Assembly: GCA_020850615.1 (NCBI GenBank)
Contig: JADZEI010000032.1
Coordinates: 1 to 64,000 of the forward strand
DNA: 64,000 bases
Reading direction: 5' to 3'
Source: Dehalococcoidia bacterium
GTDB lineage: Bacteria; Chloroflexota; Dehalococcoidia; Tepidiformales; Tepidiformaceae
The notes under the pieces were generated by a model. The model did no database searches, was not told the origin of the DNA, and saw only the letters and a list, made by a program, of their open reading frames with translations. The translations under genes were made by a program, and so were the position numbers. This document shows, one piece after another, positions 33,085 to 41,702 of this stretch (the first letter of the stretch is position 1; the number at the start of each line of letters is the position of its first letter).

Positions 33085-34044
33085 ATGGAGAACACCGCCC
33101 GCAGGTGGAGCCGCCGCACCGTCCTCGGTGCGGCCGGGGTCGCGGTCGCCGGGCTTGCCGTCGGGTGCGGCGGCAGCGGCAAGCCCGGCAGCGTGCTCAC
33201 CCTCCCCGGCCAGCTGGAGGACGACGATGCCGGCGCCAACGGCGGCGATTCCGCCCCGGCGGCGACCGCCACCGCACCGCCACCAACACCCACTCCCACC
33301 CCGGTCCCCGTGCCGCCGGCGGGACGTACCACCCGTGTGCTTCTCGAAGGCACGCCCGCCGAGACCGAGCTCGTCATCGCGCACAGCGGTGTCCGCGGGC
33401 CGGCGGTGATGTTCCTCGGCGGCGTGCACGGCAACGAACCAGGCGGCTGGCTCGCGGCGGAGGAGATCGCGACCTGGGCGCCGGCCGCCGGCTCGCTACT
33501 TGTCCTGCCGCACGCCAACGTCCGCGCTATCGCCAGCTTCGTCCGCACCTTCGACGACATCGGCGACCTGAACCGCCTCTACCCGGGCGCGGCGGATTCG
33601 GAGTTCCTGATGGAGCGCATGGCCGCCGAGATCGTCGCCGTAGCCCGCGAGCACCGCGTCGAGCTCCTGCTCGACCTGCACGAGTCCTGGGCCTTCTACG
33701 CGAACCGCCCCCAGAACGGCACCGCCTTCCTCGGCCAGACCGTCTCCGCCGGCGTCGGGCCGCGCAACCCAGGCTTCGTGTCCGAGCTCGTCACCGCCGT
33801 GAACCCGGGGCTCGCCGTCGAGCGCGACCTCCTCATCCCCCGCGATGGCGCCGCGTTCCGGCGCGACGACCAGGCGCCACAGGCCACGAACCGCGGCCGC
33901 AGCTCGCTCTCGCTCGGCGGGCACGTCCCCGGTCTCACGCCCATCCTGGTCGAAATGGGGCAGGAGGACCAGGCGATCGAGCGCCGCGTCGAGCTGCACC
34001 TCGCCGTTGCCGAGAGTGCGCTCCGCATTACGGGCGTCATGTAG
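33085..34044 (+). CDS. Tat-exported lipoprotein, AstE/AspA (M14-like) hydrolase
   Basis: A 319-residue protein. The twin-arginine signal is S9-R-R-T-V-L-G with the lipobox ending at C28, so it is probably exported folded and lipid-anchored. A Pro/Thr linker runs from 55 to 80. The catalytic domain has the zinc ligands H115 and E118 (GGVHGNEPGG) and H199 (LLDLHES), with a Glu near the end (ILVEMGQEDQ) as the likely general base. The family includes succinylglutamate desuccinylase and carboxypeptidases. Substrate unknown. Start supported by the -10 spacing. Confidence 0.87.
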   Translation: MENTARRWSRRTVLGAAGVAVAGLAVGCGGSGKPGSVLTLPGQLEDDDAGANGGDSAPAATATAPPPTPTPTPVPVPPAGRTTRVLLEGTPAETELVIAHSGVRGPAVMFLGGVHGNEPGGWLAAEEIATWAPAAGSLLVLPHANVRAIASFVRTFDDIGDLNRLYPGAADSEFLMERMAAEIVAVAREHRVELLLDLHESWAFYANRPQNGTAFLGQTVSAGVGPRNPGFVSELVTAVNPGLAVERDLLIPRDGAAFRRDDQAPQATNRGRSSLSLGGHVPGLTPILVEMGQEDQAIERRVELHLAVAESALRITGVM

Positions 34045-34053
34045 CGCCCGCCG

Positions 34054-36237
34054 CTATGGCGCTGCCAGGAACTCCGTCGCGGCCCAGCCCCAGTACGGTT
34101 CCGCCGGGACGATGACCTCCTGCCAGGTGCGTCCGCCCGCTTCTTGCGTCGTGCCCGTGTGCTTCAGGAGCGTGCCGTCCGGGTAGCAGGCGATGACCGC
34201 GGCCGACACCGAAGGCTGCCGCCGCACATTCAGGCAGTCGCCCGCGCCGGTCACCCGCGTGAGCGGCCCCGAATGCAGCCCCAGCACGGTCCGCCGGTTC
34301 ACTACGCCGTACGCGTCCGCGAAGAACTGCGGTTCGATCGGCTCCACGGTGCCCTTGAGGTAGTCCACCGTTGCCGGCCACGGAGTCGGGAAGTCGGGGC
34401 CCTGTGCGACCTGGATCCCGAGCTGGGCCGGCGAAAGGACGGCATTGCCCAGCGACGGGCTGGACCGGCTCGCCCCCATCCCGATGTCGCCCGAGTACAC
34501 CCGCACGAGCTGCCCGTTGCTGAAGATGGCAAGGTAGCCTTCGCCGCCCGTGCCCGGCCCCGTGCCGGTCTGGAAGCTCGCCAGGAGCAGCCCGTCCGGG
34601 CCGTTCTGCAGGTACACCCCGTCCGCGTTCGGCAGCGCCCCGAACGGCGACTCCCAGAACACCGTCCCGTCGTCGTACAGGTAGCGCAGGCGGTCCGGCG
34701 CCATCACGGCGATCCGGCCATCGGGCGCGACCACCCACGGCATCTGCGGCAGCTCGACCGCCTCGCCCGACGGCCACTGTTCGTACCGGTACTCCCACTC
34801 CCGCGGGTCGCCCTCCCCGTGCGCCCGGCCCAGCACGAGCTCGCCGCCGAACTCGCGGACATCGGCGGCACCTTCGAACGTGGCCAGCCGCTCCCACGTC
34901 ACGCCGCCGTCCTTCGAACGCAGCAGCTCCGAGGCCGAGTCGGGCGTGAGCGCGTTCAGCGGGCCGCAGTAGCCCTGCGTGCAGCGCGTCACGTAGATGT
35001 CGCCCACCATCGCCGCCAGCTTCTGCGGTCCCGCCCGGACGACCACGCCGGTGATGTCCCCTTCGAGCAGCTTCTCGCGCAACAGCGTGCCGTCCGCCTT
35101 CTGGTACACCCGGTCGATCGACGTGTGGTTCCCTTCGCACGCCCAGCACCCGCCCGCGATGTAGAGCACACCCTCGAAGGGGATCTCAGCGGCCGGCGCG
35201 AGCGTCATCTCCTGCACTGCCACGCCGTTCACGTACTCCGTACCCGGCGGGTTGGTCGTCACCGCGGCCCATTCGCTGCGCACCTCGGAGTCCGTGATCC
35301 CGGTCGGCCGCCCGGCGAGCGTGCCGCCCTGGATGAACCCGCCCTTCGTCACCGCGTGGCGCGTGTCCGCGTCCGCCGGGTTCGTTGCCGAGACCAGGTA
35401 CGGCGCAGCTGCGGGTGTGGCCGAGCAGTCGGGCAGGCGGCCGGTGTCGTACCACGGCCGGTAGTCGCACTGTTCGTCGCGAACGAACGCGAAGGTGGCG
35501 ATGCCTGACTCGAGCTCCGAGGGGTTCTGCCCCGGCGGCAGCGACGAGAACGCGAGCCCGAACGTCCCTTCGCAGTTCAGCGGCATGGCCGCGAACGGGC
35601 AGCCGATCGCCACCAGCCGCGCGTCCTGGGGGTTCAGGGTCTTGAGCACGCGCGTCACGTCCGAACGCCCCTGGTCCGTGTCCAGCGGCGAATCGAGCAG
35701 GATCGCCGAAAGGTCCAGGGCGCGCACGTGCGCCTCGAACTCCACCGCGAACGCACAGACGTCGTCCGGCACGCCCGCGGGGCACTGCGCGATCGGCGTG
35801 GGCGCGGGGCCGGGCGTTGGTGTTGCCGTGGTGGTCACGCTCGGCTGCGGCGTCGGGCTCTCGCCGGGCGATGCCTGCTCGGTGCCGTCATCCCGCCCCG
35901 CGAACACCGCCAGCAGCACCGCGACCAGCGCACCCAGCGCCGCGACGCCCGCTGCGCCCAGCGCGAGCTTCGCCCACGGCGTCGCGAGCAGCCCCCGCCG
36001 CGCGCGCTGCGGGAAGGCGCGCTCGTGCCGCCAGTACTCCGCGGCCTGTTCGCGCGACGGCACGCCGAGCTTCGAGAGGATCTCGGCGACGTGCCACTTC
36101 GCGCCATCGAACGAGATCCCGAGCTGTTCGCCGATCTCGGCGTTGGTCTTGCCCGCGGCCAGGAGGTCCAGCACCTCCCGCTGCCGCGGCGTCCACTCGA
36201 TGCCCTCCGTGGGCGTTGCCGTCCGCGAACCACGCAT
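34054..36237 (-). CDS. Membrane-tethered LuxR-type regulator with large ectodomain
   Basis: A 727-residue protein. Residues about 15-70 (WTPRQREVLDLLAAGKTNAEIGEQLGIS, AKWHVAEILSKLGVPSREQA) are a LuxR/FixJ helix-turn-helix. One transmembrane helix (about 90-112) follows, then a Thr/Pro stalk and a large extracytoplasmic region with several Cys pairs, ending in an SH3b-like domain (about 655-727, DCLNVRRQPSVSAAVIACYPDGTLL). The middle has propeller-like repeats (DGGVTWERLATF). N-terminal HTH before an anchor implies one-component membrane signalling. A -10 sits 6 bases before the ATG. A paralogue is at 60362. Confidence 0.8.
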   Translation of the reverse strand: MRGSRTATPTEGIEWTPRQREVLDLLAAGKTNAEIGEQLGISFDGAKWHVAEILSKLGVPSREQAAEYWRHERAFPQRARRGLLATPWAKLALGAAGVAALGALVAVLLAVFAGRDDGTEQASPGESPTPQPSVTTTATPTPGPAPTPIAQCPAGVPDDVCAFAVEFEAHVRALDLSAILLDSPLDTDQGRSDVTRVLKTLNPQDARLVAIGCPFAAMPLNCEGTFGLAFSSLPPGQNPSELESGIATFAFVRDEQCDYRPWYDTGRLPDCSATPAAAPYLVSATNPADADTRHAVTKGGFIQGGTLAGRPTGITDSEVRSEWAAVTTNPPGTEYVNGVAVQEMTLAPAAEIPFEGVLYIAGGCWACEGNHTSIDRVYQKADGTLLREKLLEGDITGVVVRAGPQKLAAMVGDIYVTRCTQGYCGPLNALTPDSASELLRSKDGGVTWERLATFEGAADVREFGGELVLGRAHGEGDPREWEYRYEQWPSGEAVELPQMPWVVAPDGRIAVMAPDRLRYLYDDGTVFWESPFGALPNADGVYLQNGPDGLLLASFQTGTGPGTGGEGYLAIFSNGQLVRVYSGDIGMGASRSSPSLGNAVLSPAQLGIQVAQGPDFPTPWPATVDYLKGTVEPIEPQFFADAYGVVNRRTVLGLHSGPLTRVTGAGDCLNVRRQPSVSAAVIACYPDGTLLKHTGTTQEAGGRTWQEVIVPAEPYWGWAATEFLAAP

Positions 36238-36243
36238 GCGACC

Positions 36244-36249
36244 AGCCTA
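36244..36249 (-). promoter_or_regulatory. -10 element, leaderless start of membrane LuxR gene
   Basis: On the minus strand TAGGCT ends 6 bases before the ATG at 36237. Confidence 0.55.
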
Positions 36250-36441
36250 CCCCCACCCCCCGCGCCACACCCTACCCGATGGCCCCAATTCCCCGGCCGC
36301 ATAGACCAAGCCGCCGCGCATTCGGGCAGAAGCGTCCTCACAAATGCCGGGCACCTTCTCGCCTGTGGGCTCCCTGCCAACAGCCAATAGCCACGAGCCG
36401 ACAGCCCCCCGCGCCGCTACCCCGTAACTCCCGCCCTTTGG

Positions 36442-36447
36442 TACCAT
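36442..36447 (+). promoter_or_regulatory. -10 element for tRNA-Ser(CGA)
   Basis: TACCAT ends 7 bases before the mature 5' end of the tRNA at 36455, which would leave essentially no 5' leader. Confidence 0.4.
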
Positions 36448-36454
36448 GCCCGGC

Positions 36455-36542
36455 GGAGAGGTGTCCGAGTGGTTGATGGTGCCGCTCTCGAAAAGCGGTG
36501 TGCAGCAATGCACCGGGAGTTCGAATCTCCCCCTCTCCGCCA
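36455..36542 (+). tRNA. tRNA-Ser (anticodon CGA)
   Basis: An 88-base class II tRNA including encoded CCA (36540-36542). The acceptor stem GGAGAGG pairs with CCTCTCC, the anticodon stem CCGCT/AGCGG encloses CTCGAAA giving CGA, a long variable arm (around GTGCAGCAATGCAC) is present, and the T loop is TTCGAAT. All features fit tRNA-Ser. Confidence 0.96.
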
Positions 36543-36604
36543 TCCCTGCCCCGAGGGTGCCCCGTGAGAGGCCCGTCAGCTACCATAGGGGCAGCCCGGG
36601 CGCC

Positions 36605-38119
36605 CTACCGCGGCCGGAATTCGCGCCGGAACAGGGCCAGCGTGACTACGAACAGCACGATCGCCCACCCCGCGAGGATCGCCAGGTCCTCCGGGTGGCG
36701 CAGCACGCCGCGCAGCATCACGTCCTGCAACGTGCGGATCGCGTAGGTCGAGGGCAGCGCGTAGGACAGCGCCCGCACCGGCCAGGCGATCCGGTCCAGC
36801 GTGAACACGAACCCGCTGAAGAAGATGGACGCGAGCAGGATCAGCATCGCCAGCTGCGCCGCGTGCTGTTCGCTCGAAGAAATCAGCGAGATCACGAAGC
36901 CGATGCCGAGCGACGCCACCACCAGCAGCAGCAGCCCCGCCGCCACCATCACCCACGAGCCGAAGACCGGCACATCGAGCAGCAGCACCACCAGCGCGAC
37001 CAGCAGCCCGCCCGCGACCACGCAGATCGTCGCATACGAGAGGTAGTTGCCGAGCACGACTTCGCGGGGCTTCACGGGCGCGACTCGGAGCAGGTCCATC
37101 AGCCCGATGAGCCGCACGCGCGCCATCGACAGCGCCCCCAGCGTGATGGCGAGGTGCTGGAGCAGCAGCGCGAGCACCGCCGGCGCGTAGAACCCGGCGA
37201 AATCGGGTACGAACGGCGCGATGTTCTCGAGCCGGAGCTGGAATGGCGCGCTCAGCGTCTCGGCCGGGATGCGCTGCGCCTCCGTGACCGTCTCCTCGAT
37301 CCGCGCGAGGTCCTGTTCGATCTTCGCGAGCTCCTCGTCGGTCGGGATGGTCTCGCTGGTGGCGCTGTCGAGCCGCGCGTCCAGCGTGTCGAGGTTCGCG
37401 CGAAGGTTGGCGATCGATTGGTTCAGCGCGTCCGTCTCCAGCCGCTCCCGCCCCAGCCCGGGCAGCACGAACGACACGCCGTCGACCGCCGCGTTCACGC
37501 GATCCGCCGTCTCCGCGAGCGGCACGACCACCGCGCGGATCTGGTCCACCTGCCGGCGCGTCTCCTCGACATCGCCGCGCGCATCCCGGGCGAGCCGCAC
37601 GTAGTCGCGCGCCTGCTGGATGTGCATCCCCACGTCGCCCACGGAGGCCTGGGCGTCGCCGATCGCCTTCGCGATCGTCTCGCGGTTCAGGCGCGCCACC
37701 TGGTCCGAAAGGTAGGCGCTCGCGTAGCTCTTGCGCACGGGGTCGATCTCGCTGGTCAGCACCTGGAGCGGCACCCGCTCGCCCGTCTTCACGGTCGCCT
37801 CCGGGTCCGCCGGCACGACCACGACCGCGTCGACCTTCCCGTCGCGGAGTTCCCGCCGCGCCGCTTCGAGGTCTTGGGTTTCACCCACGATCGTGATGTG
37901 GTCGTTGAGCTGGTCCGGCAGCGGCTGCATCTCGCCCGTCGCCTCGGCCGGCCGGACGATGATCGTGCGCGGCCGGCTCCCGCCGATGTCCACGCCCTGC
38001 CCGAAGGCGAGGAGCACGAGGAACGGCCCCAGCACCAGGCTGAACATCAGCGCCGGTTGGCGCACGATCTCGGCGCTCCACTTGACGAAGAACGCCCCCA
38101 CGCGCGCCGGGTTAATCAT
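36605..38119 (-). CDS. ABC-2 type transporter permease with large periplasmic-type domain
   Basis: A 504-residue membrane protein. One N-terminal helix (about 22-40) and a cluster of five helices near the C-terminus (about 270-495) bracket a large extracytoplasmic region. The region contains a long predicted coiled coil (about 125-250, QVARLNRETIAKAIGDAQAS to NLRANLDTLDARLDSATSE). This is the YhgE/Pip or ABC-2 membrane layout of exporters. The ATG overlaps the ATPase stop by 8 bases, which fixes the start. Substrate unknown. Confidence 0.87.
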   Translation of the reverse strand: MINPARVGAFFVKWSAEIVRQPALMFSLVLGPFLVLLAFGQGVDIGGSRPRTIIVRPAEATGEMQPLPDQLNDHITIVGETQDLEAARRELRDGKVDAVVVVPADPEATVKTGERVPLQVLTSEIDPVRKSYASAYLSDQVARLNRETIAKAIGDAQASVGDVGMHIQQARDYVRLARDARGDVEETRRQVDQIRAVVVPLAETADRVNAAVDGVSFVLPGLGRERLETDALNQSIANLRANLDTLDARLDSATSETIPTDEELAKIEQDLARIEETVTEAQRIPAETLSAPFQLRLENIAPFVPDFAGFYAPAVLALLLQHLAITLGALSMARVRLIGLMDLLRVAPVKPREVVLGNYLSYATICVVAGGLLVALVVLLLDVPVFGSWVMVAAGLLLLVVASLGIGFVISLISSSEQHAAQLAMLILLASIFFSGFVFTLDRIAWPVRALSYALPSTYAIRTLQDVMLRGVLRHPEDLAILAGWAIVLFVVTLALFRREFRPR

Positions 38120-39119
38120 CGGAGTCCACCAGCCGGGTGAAGATCTCGTCGAACGATGGGTTGTAGGGCCGCACCTCTTCGAGCTCCGTGCCCCGGTCGT
38201 GGAGTGCATCGGTCACGGCCACGGTCGCCGTCGCGGTGTCGTCCACGGTCAGCCGGAGCGTGCGCCGGCCGAGCCATTCGACCTGCTGCACACAGGGCAG
38301 GTTCCAGAGCGCGACGATGTCCGCGCGTTCCACCTGCCCCACGCGGATGTCCAGGGCGTCGCCGCCAAAGGCCTTGCGGCGGAGCTCCTCCGGGCTCGCG
38401 ATGACCGCGATCCCGCCGTCGCGCATCACCGCCACGCGGTCGCAGTAGGCGGCTTCGTCCATGTACTGCGTGGTCACGAGGATCGTGCAGCCGGTGTTGC
38501 ACAGCTCGCGCAGGTGTTCCCAGATCTTGGTCCGAAGCAGCGGGTCGAGCCCCGCCGTGGGCTCGTCGATGAACAACACTTCGGGCGAGTGAAGCAGCGC
38601 GCAGGCGAGCGAAAGGCGCCGTTGCATGCCGCCGGAGATGTCCCGCGCGAGCCGCTTGCGGGCGTCCCACAGCTCGAGGAACTGGAGCACCTGCCGGGTC
38701 CGCCGCCGGCGCCGCCGCCACCCGAGTCCGTACAGCCCGGCGACGAACCGCGCGTTCTGCTCAACGCTCAGCGACGGATAAAGGAAGAACCCCTGGGGCG
38801 TGTAGCCGATGCGCTTGCGGTGCTTCGTGTCGAAGTCGGCTGGCGCGCAATCGAGCACCCGCACGAGCCCGTCGGTGGGCTGCTGGAGCCCCGTGAGCAG
38901 CTTGACGAGCGTCGTCTTGCCGCAGCCGCTCGGCCCCACCAGCCCGACGATCTCGCCGCGCCGGACGTTCAGGTTCACGTCCTTCAGCACGTCCAGGTCG
39001 CCGAACGACTTTGCGGCGCCTTCGACGCTGACCACGCCGGGTGCGGCGGGCGGAGGGGCGAGCTGCGCGCCGATCGTTGCGTCGGGGTATTCGGGCGGGG
39101 AGACCGTACGGGATGCCAT
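38112..39119 (-). CDS. ABC transporter ATP-binding protein
   Basis: A 335-residue export ATPase with Walker A GPSGCGKTTLVK, signature DISGGMQRRLSLACALLHSPE, Walker B VLFIDEPTAGLDP and switch Thr/Gln in LVTTQYMDEAAYCDRV (the usual His is replaced by Gln, as in some drug-exporter ATPases). A C-terminal domain of about 90 residues follows. The N-terminus has a 25-residue Pro/Ala lead before the fold. It overlaps the permease gene by 8 bases, forming one exporter operon. Confidence 0.92.
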   Translation of the reverse strand: MASRTVSPPEYPDATIGAQLAPPPAAPGVVSVEGAAKSFGDLDVLKDVNLNVRRGEIVGLVGPSGCGKTTLVKLLTGLQQPTDGLVRVLDCAPADFDTKHRKRIGYTPQGFFLYPSLSVEQNARFVAGLYGLGWRRRRRRTRQVLQFLELWDARKRLARDISGGMQRRLSLACALLHSPEVLFIDEPTAGLDPLLRTKIWEHLRELCNTGCTILVTTQYMDEAAYCDRVAVMRDGGIAVIASPEELRRKAFGGDALDIRVGQVERADIVALWNLPCVQQVEWLGRRTLRLTVDDTATATVAVTDALHDRGTELEEVRPYNPSFDEIFTRLVDSDD

Positions 39120-39228
39120 CGCTGCCTCGTTGCGGGACCTCGCTCACCACGACCGTAGTGGCTGGAGCCCCGCCGGCGTGTTACTCCCGGGCCGGTCAGT
39201 GTCGCGAAGATATGCAATACCGGGGCGG

Positions 39229-39837
39229 CTACTCCGGGCCGTTCGCGCCCAGCAACCCCGGTTCGAGCACCAGGTGCACCACGAGGGCGCCCTCGCCCAC
39301 CTCGATCTCGTTGACCCGGTAGCCCTCCGGCCGCACCGCCCGGGTGAGCTCGTCGTTCACGATGTCCTCGATCAGCCCCTGCACCGAGCCCGGCAGCCGC
39401 CCGCCCAGCACCCGCGTGTTCGAAAGATCCGCGAGGACCGCCCCGTCCGGCCCGGCGTGCGGGTGGGCGGTGGTCGAAAAGCGCGCGCTCACCGGGAACC
39501 CGGCGACCTCGAACTCGTTGCGCGCGGAGATGGCGATGCCCGTCTCGCCAAGCTCGGCCGAGATGTCCGTCAGCGTGCCCGGCACCTCCGCCTGGAGCAG
39601 CCCATCGACGATCGCCTGCTCCACGACGCCCGCCTCGACCAGCACGACCGCATCGTCGCCCGGCGCGAGCGCGACCGGCCCTTCGCGCACGATGACGGGC
39701 ACGTGCTCCTTCGTGCCCGTCCCAAAGACGAGCTTCCCTGCGAGCACGCCCACGAGCAGCACCGCCGCCAGCGCCCCCACCGCCACCAGGGGCGGCACTT
39801 CGCCAATCGCCCGCCGCCAGGATGCCCGACTCGCCAT
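39229..39837 (-). CDS. Membrane-anchored DUF2993/LmeA-like protein
   Basis: A 202-residue protein with one N-terminal transmembrane helix (about 15-36) and an extracytoplasmic domain. EAGVVEQAIVDGLLQAEVPGTLTDIS and IEDIVNDELTRAVRPEGYRVNEIEVGEGALVVHL resemble the DUF2993/LmeA lipid-binding fold in being a two-part barrel with an amphipathic repeat, but the match is by eye and weak. The start MASRASWRRAIGE begins just before the helix. It may share control with the exporter downstream (110 bases). Confidence 0.55.
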   Translation of the reverse strand: MASRASWRRAIGEVPPLVAVGALAAVLLVGVLAGKLVFGTGTKEHVPVIVREGPVALAPGDDAVVLVEAGVVEQAIVDGLLQAEVPGTLTDISAELGETGIAISARNEFEVAGFPVSARFSTTAHPHAGPDGAVLADLSNTRVLGGRLPGSVQGLIEDIVNDELTRAVRPEGYRVNEIEVGEGALVVHLVLEPGLLGANGPE

Positions 39838-39970
39838 GCTCCCAGTCTCGCCCGCCGGGGATTGCGGGCGGCTCGGCCCGGGCACGAGCGGCGTGGCACT
39901 TCCGTCTTGACCGGGAAAGTTGGCCGCGGGGGGTTGACGCGGCTTTCCCGCGGGAATAACGTGCAACCAG

Positions 39971-40315
39971 ATGGTTGTACGTGACGAACAGCACCGCCTG
40001 CCCGACGACGCGGTGGACCGCATCTTCCACGCCCTCGCCGATGCGACCCGCCGGGACATCGTCCGCCGCACGCTGGGCCGCGAGGCGAGCGTCTCGGAGC
40101 TGGCCGCCGCCTACGCCATGTCGTTCGCGGCCGTGCAGAAGCACGTCGCCGTCCTGGAAGGAGCCGGCCTTGTGACCAAGCACCCGAACGGCCGGGAACG
40201 CCTCGTCCGTGGCAACCCGGACACCATCCGCCGCGCGCAGTCGCTGCTCGATGACTACGAGCACATCTGGCGCGGGCGCATCGAACGGCTCGACGCGCTC
40301 CTCGCCGACGGCTAA
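39971..40315 (+). CDS. ArsR family winged-helix regulator
   Basis: A 114-residue regulator: DRIFHALADATRRDIVRRTLGREASVSELAAAYAMSFAAVQKHVAVLEGAGLVTKHPNGRERL is the ArsR/SmtB core of the subgroup paired with AHSA1 proteins. No metal-binding Cys or His cluster is seen, so it is probably not a metal sensor. TAACGT lies 8 bases before the ATG. The SRPBCC gene starts 28 bases after it, a very common pair in which the regulator controls its own operon. Confidence 0.9.
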   Translation: MVVRDEQHRLPDDAVDRIFHALADATRRDIVRRTLGREASVSELAAAYAMSFAAVQKHVAVLEGAGLVTKHPNGRERLVRGNPDTIRRAQSLLDDYEHIWRGRIERLDALLADG

Positions 40316-40343
40316 ACGCACCAGGAGAAAGGATCCCCCACCA

Positions 40344-41321
40344 ATGCCCATCACGTCCGTCCAGAAGAACCTCGACGCCCTGACCATGACCGTCGTCGCC
40401 GAATTCCCCGTCCCCCTCCGCCGGCTCTGGGACGCCTACGCCGACCCGCGCCAGATCGAGAAGTTCTGGGGCCCGCCGGAGTGGCCCGCCACCTTCACCC
40501 GCCACGACATGGCCCCCGGCGGCCGCTCCGACTACTACATGACCGGCCCGGAGGGCGAGCGCTCCGCCGGGCACTGGGACTTCCTCACCGTCGAAGCTCC
40601 GCGCTCGTTCGAAGTGCGCGACGGGTTCTCGAACGCCGATGGCTCGGACAACACGGAGATGCCGACGATGCGCATGGTCTTCGCGTTCGACGAAACAGCC
40701 GCCGGCTCCCGCCTGACCACCACGACCACCTTCGGTTCGCTCGAACAGCTCGAGCAGCTCATCGGCATGGGCATGGAAGAGGGCATGCGCGCCGCCATGG
40801 GCCAGATCGACGCCGTCCTCGCCGACCTCGCGTCGTTCGCCGCCGGCCGGGCCACCGAAGCGCAGGTCCTCAGCGACACCCACGTCCGCGTCAGCCGGGT
40901 CATCCGCGGTTCCGTCGACCAGGTCTGGAAGGCGCACCACGAGCCCGCGCTCGTGAAGCGCTGGCTGCTCGGCCCCGACGGCTGGACGATGCCCGTCTGC
41001 GAGCTGGGCAACAAGGCCGGCGACACCTACCGCTACGAATGGGCGAACGCCCAGGGCGAGGAGCGGTTCGGGTTCACCGGCGAGCTCCTCGAATCCAGCC
41101 CGCCCCATCGCGAAGTGACCACCGAGCGCATGATCGGCATGGAGGGCGAGGCCACGGTCAACGAGATGACGCTCACGCCGGTCGAAGGTGGCACGCTCCT
41201 CTCGATCGTCATCATCTACCCGAATGCCGCCACCCGGGACGCCATCCTCGCGACCGGCATGACGGACGGCATGGAGACGAGCTACGCCCGCCTCGAGTCC
41301 GAGATCCTCGCCCCCGCCTGA
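40344..41321 (+). CDS. Tandem AHSA1/SRPBCC domain protein
   Basis: A 325-residue protein with two START-like AHSA1 domains. The first (about 10-165) opens MTVVAEFPVPLRRLWDAYADPRQIEKFWGPPEWPATF and ends with TTFGSLEQLEQLIGMGMEEGM. The second (about 175-320) opens VSRVIRGSVDQVWKAHHEPALVKRWLLGPDGWTM and ends ATGMTDGMETSYARLE. Single-domain members are about 150 residues, so this is a fusion or duplication. These folds bind hydrophobic ligands; the ligand is unknown. AGGAGA precedes the ATG. Coupled with the ArsR gene upstream. Confidence 0.88.
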   Translation: MPITSVQKNLDALTMTVVAEFPVPLRRLWDAYADPRQIEKFWGPPEWPATFTRHDMAPGGRSDYYMTGPEGERSAGHWDFLTVEAPRSFEVRDGFSNADGSDNTEMPTMRMVFAFDETAAGSRLTTTTTFGSLEQLEQLIGMGMEEGMRAAMGQIDAVLADLASFAAGRATEAQVLSDTHVRVSRVIRGSVDQVWKAHHEPALVKRWLLGPDGWTMPVCELGNKAGDTYRYEWANAQGEERFGFTGELLESSPPHREVTTERMIGMEGEATVNEMTLTPVEGGTLLSIVIIYPNAATRDAILATGMTDGMETSYARLESEILAPA

Positions 41322-41328
41322 GCCGCCG

Positions 41329-41383
41329 CAACCCTCACCCCCTAACCCCCTAACCCCTCTCCCTGCGGGGAGAGGGGAACCTT
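41329..41383 (+). repeat. REP-like element R1 (forward)
   Basis: ACCCTCACCCCCTAACCCC is followed by a 10-bp hairpin, CCCCTCTCCC at 41354-41363 and GGGAGAGGGG at 41368-41377. The first of four alternating elements. Confidence 0.85.
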
Positions 41384-41433
41384 GCTGCTGCTTCTGCCTC
41401 GGCCGCGGCAAACGTCACAAACGACGAGGCCAG

Positions 41434-41477
41434 GCCCCCTCTCCCGCCGCAGCGGGAGAGGGTCGGGGTGAGGGTGG
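41434..41477 (-). repeat. REP-like element R2 (reverse)
   Basis: CCCCCTCTCCCGC and GCGGGAGAGGG hairpin followed by TCGGGGTGAGGGTGG, the inverted form of R1. Confidence 0.85.
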
Positions 41478-41511
41478 CGCCGTCGCGGGTGCCGTTCCGC
41501 TGTCGCCGCGG

Positions 41512-41556
41512 CAACCCTCACCCCTAACCCCTCTCCCTGCGGGGAGAGGGGAACCT
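41512..41556 (+). repeat. REP-like element R3 (forward)
   Basis: AACCCTCACCCCTAACCCC with the same CCCCTCTCCC hairpin as R1; followed, like R1, by GGGGAACCTT. Confidence 0.85.
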
Positions 41557-41593
41557 TCGTGTCACGGGAACAAGGTGGCAGACGGCGAGGCCA

Positions 41594-41640
41594 GCTCCCT
41601 CTCTCTCCGCCGCGAGAGAGGGTTGGGGTGAGGGTGGTGG
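41594..41640 (-). repeat. REP-like element R4 (reverse)
   Basis: CTCCCTCTCTCTC and GAGAGAGGG hairpin with TTGGGGTGAGGGTGG, inverted relative to R3. Each reverse element is preceded by a shared CGAGGCCAG string. Confidence 0.82.
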
Positions 41641-41702
41641 CACCCCTCTTGGCCATCCGCAACTCCCCGTCCCCGCTGCTGTCCGTCCTACCGCGCGGTC
41701 AC

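Noticed and set aside
32702-33409. A 235-residue plus-strand open frame
   Set aside because: It overlaps rpsU in antisense and the Tat lipoprotein gene in another frame; low complexity.
36446-38140. A 564-residue plus-strand open frame starting in tRNA-Ser
   Set aside because: Antisense to the ABC permease and overlapping the tRNA; no motifs.
41329-41640. A CRISPR array
   Set aside because: The units alternate in orientation, are unevenly spaced and carry internal hairpins with conserved flanks; there are no spacers or cas genes.
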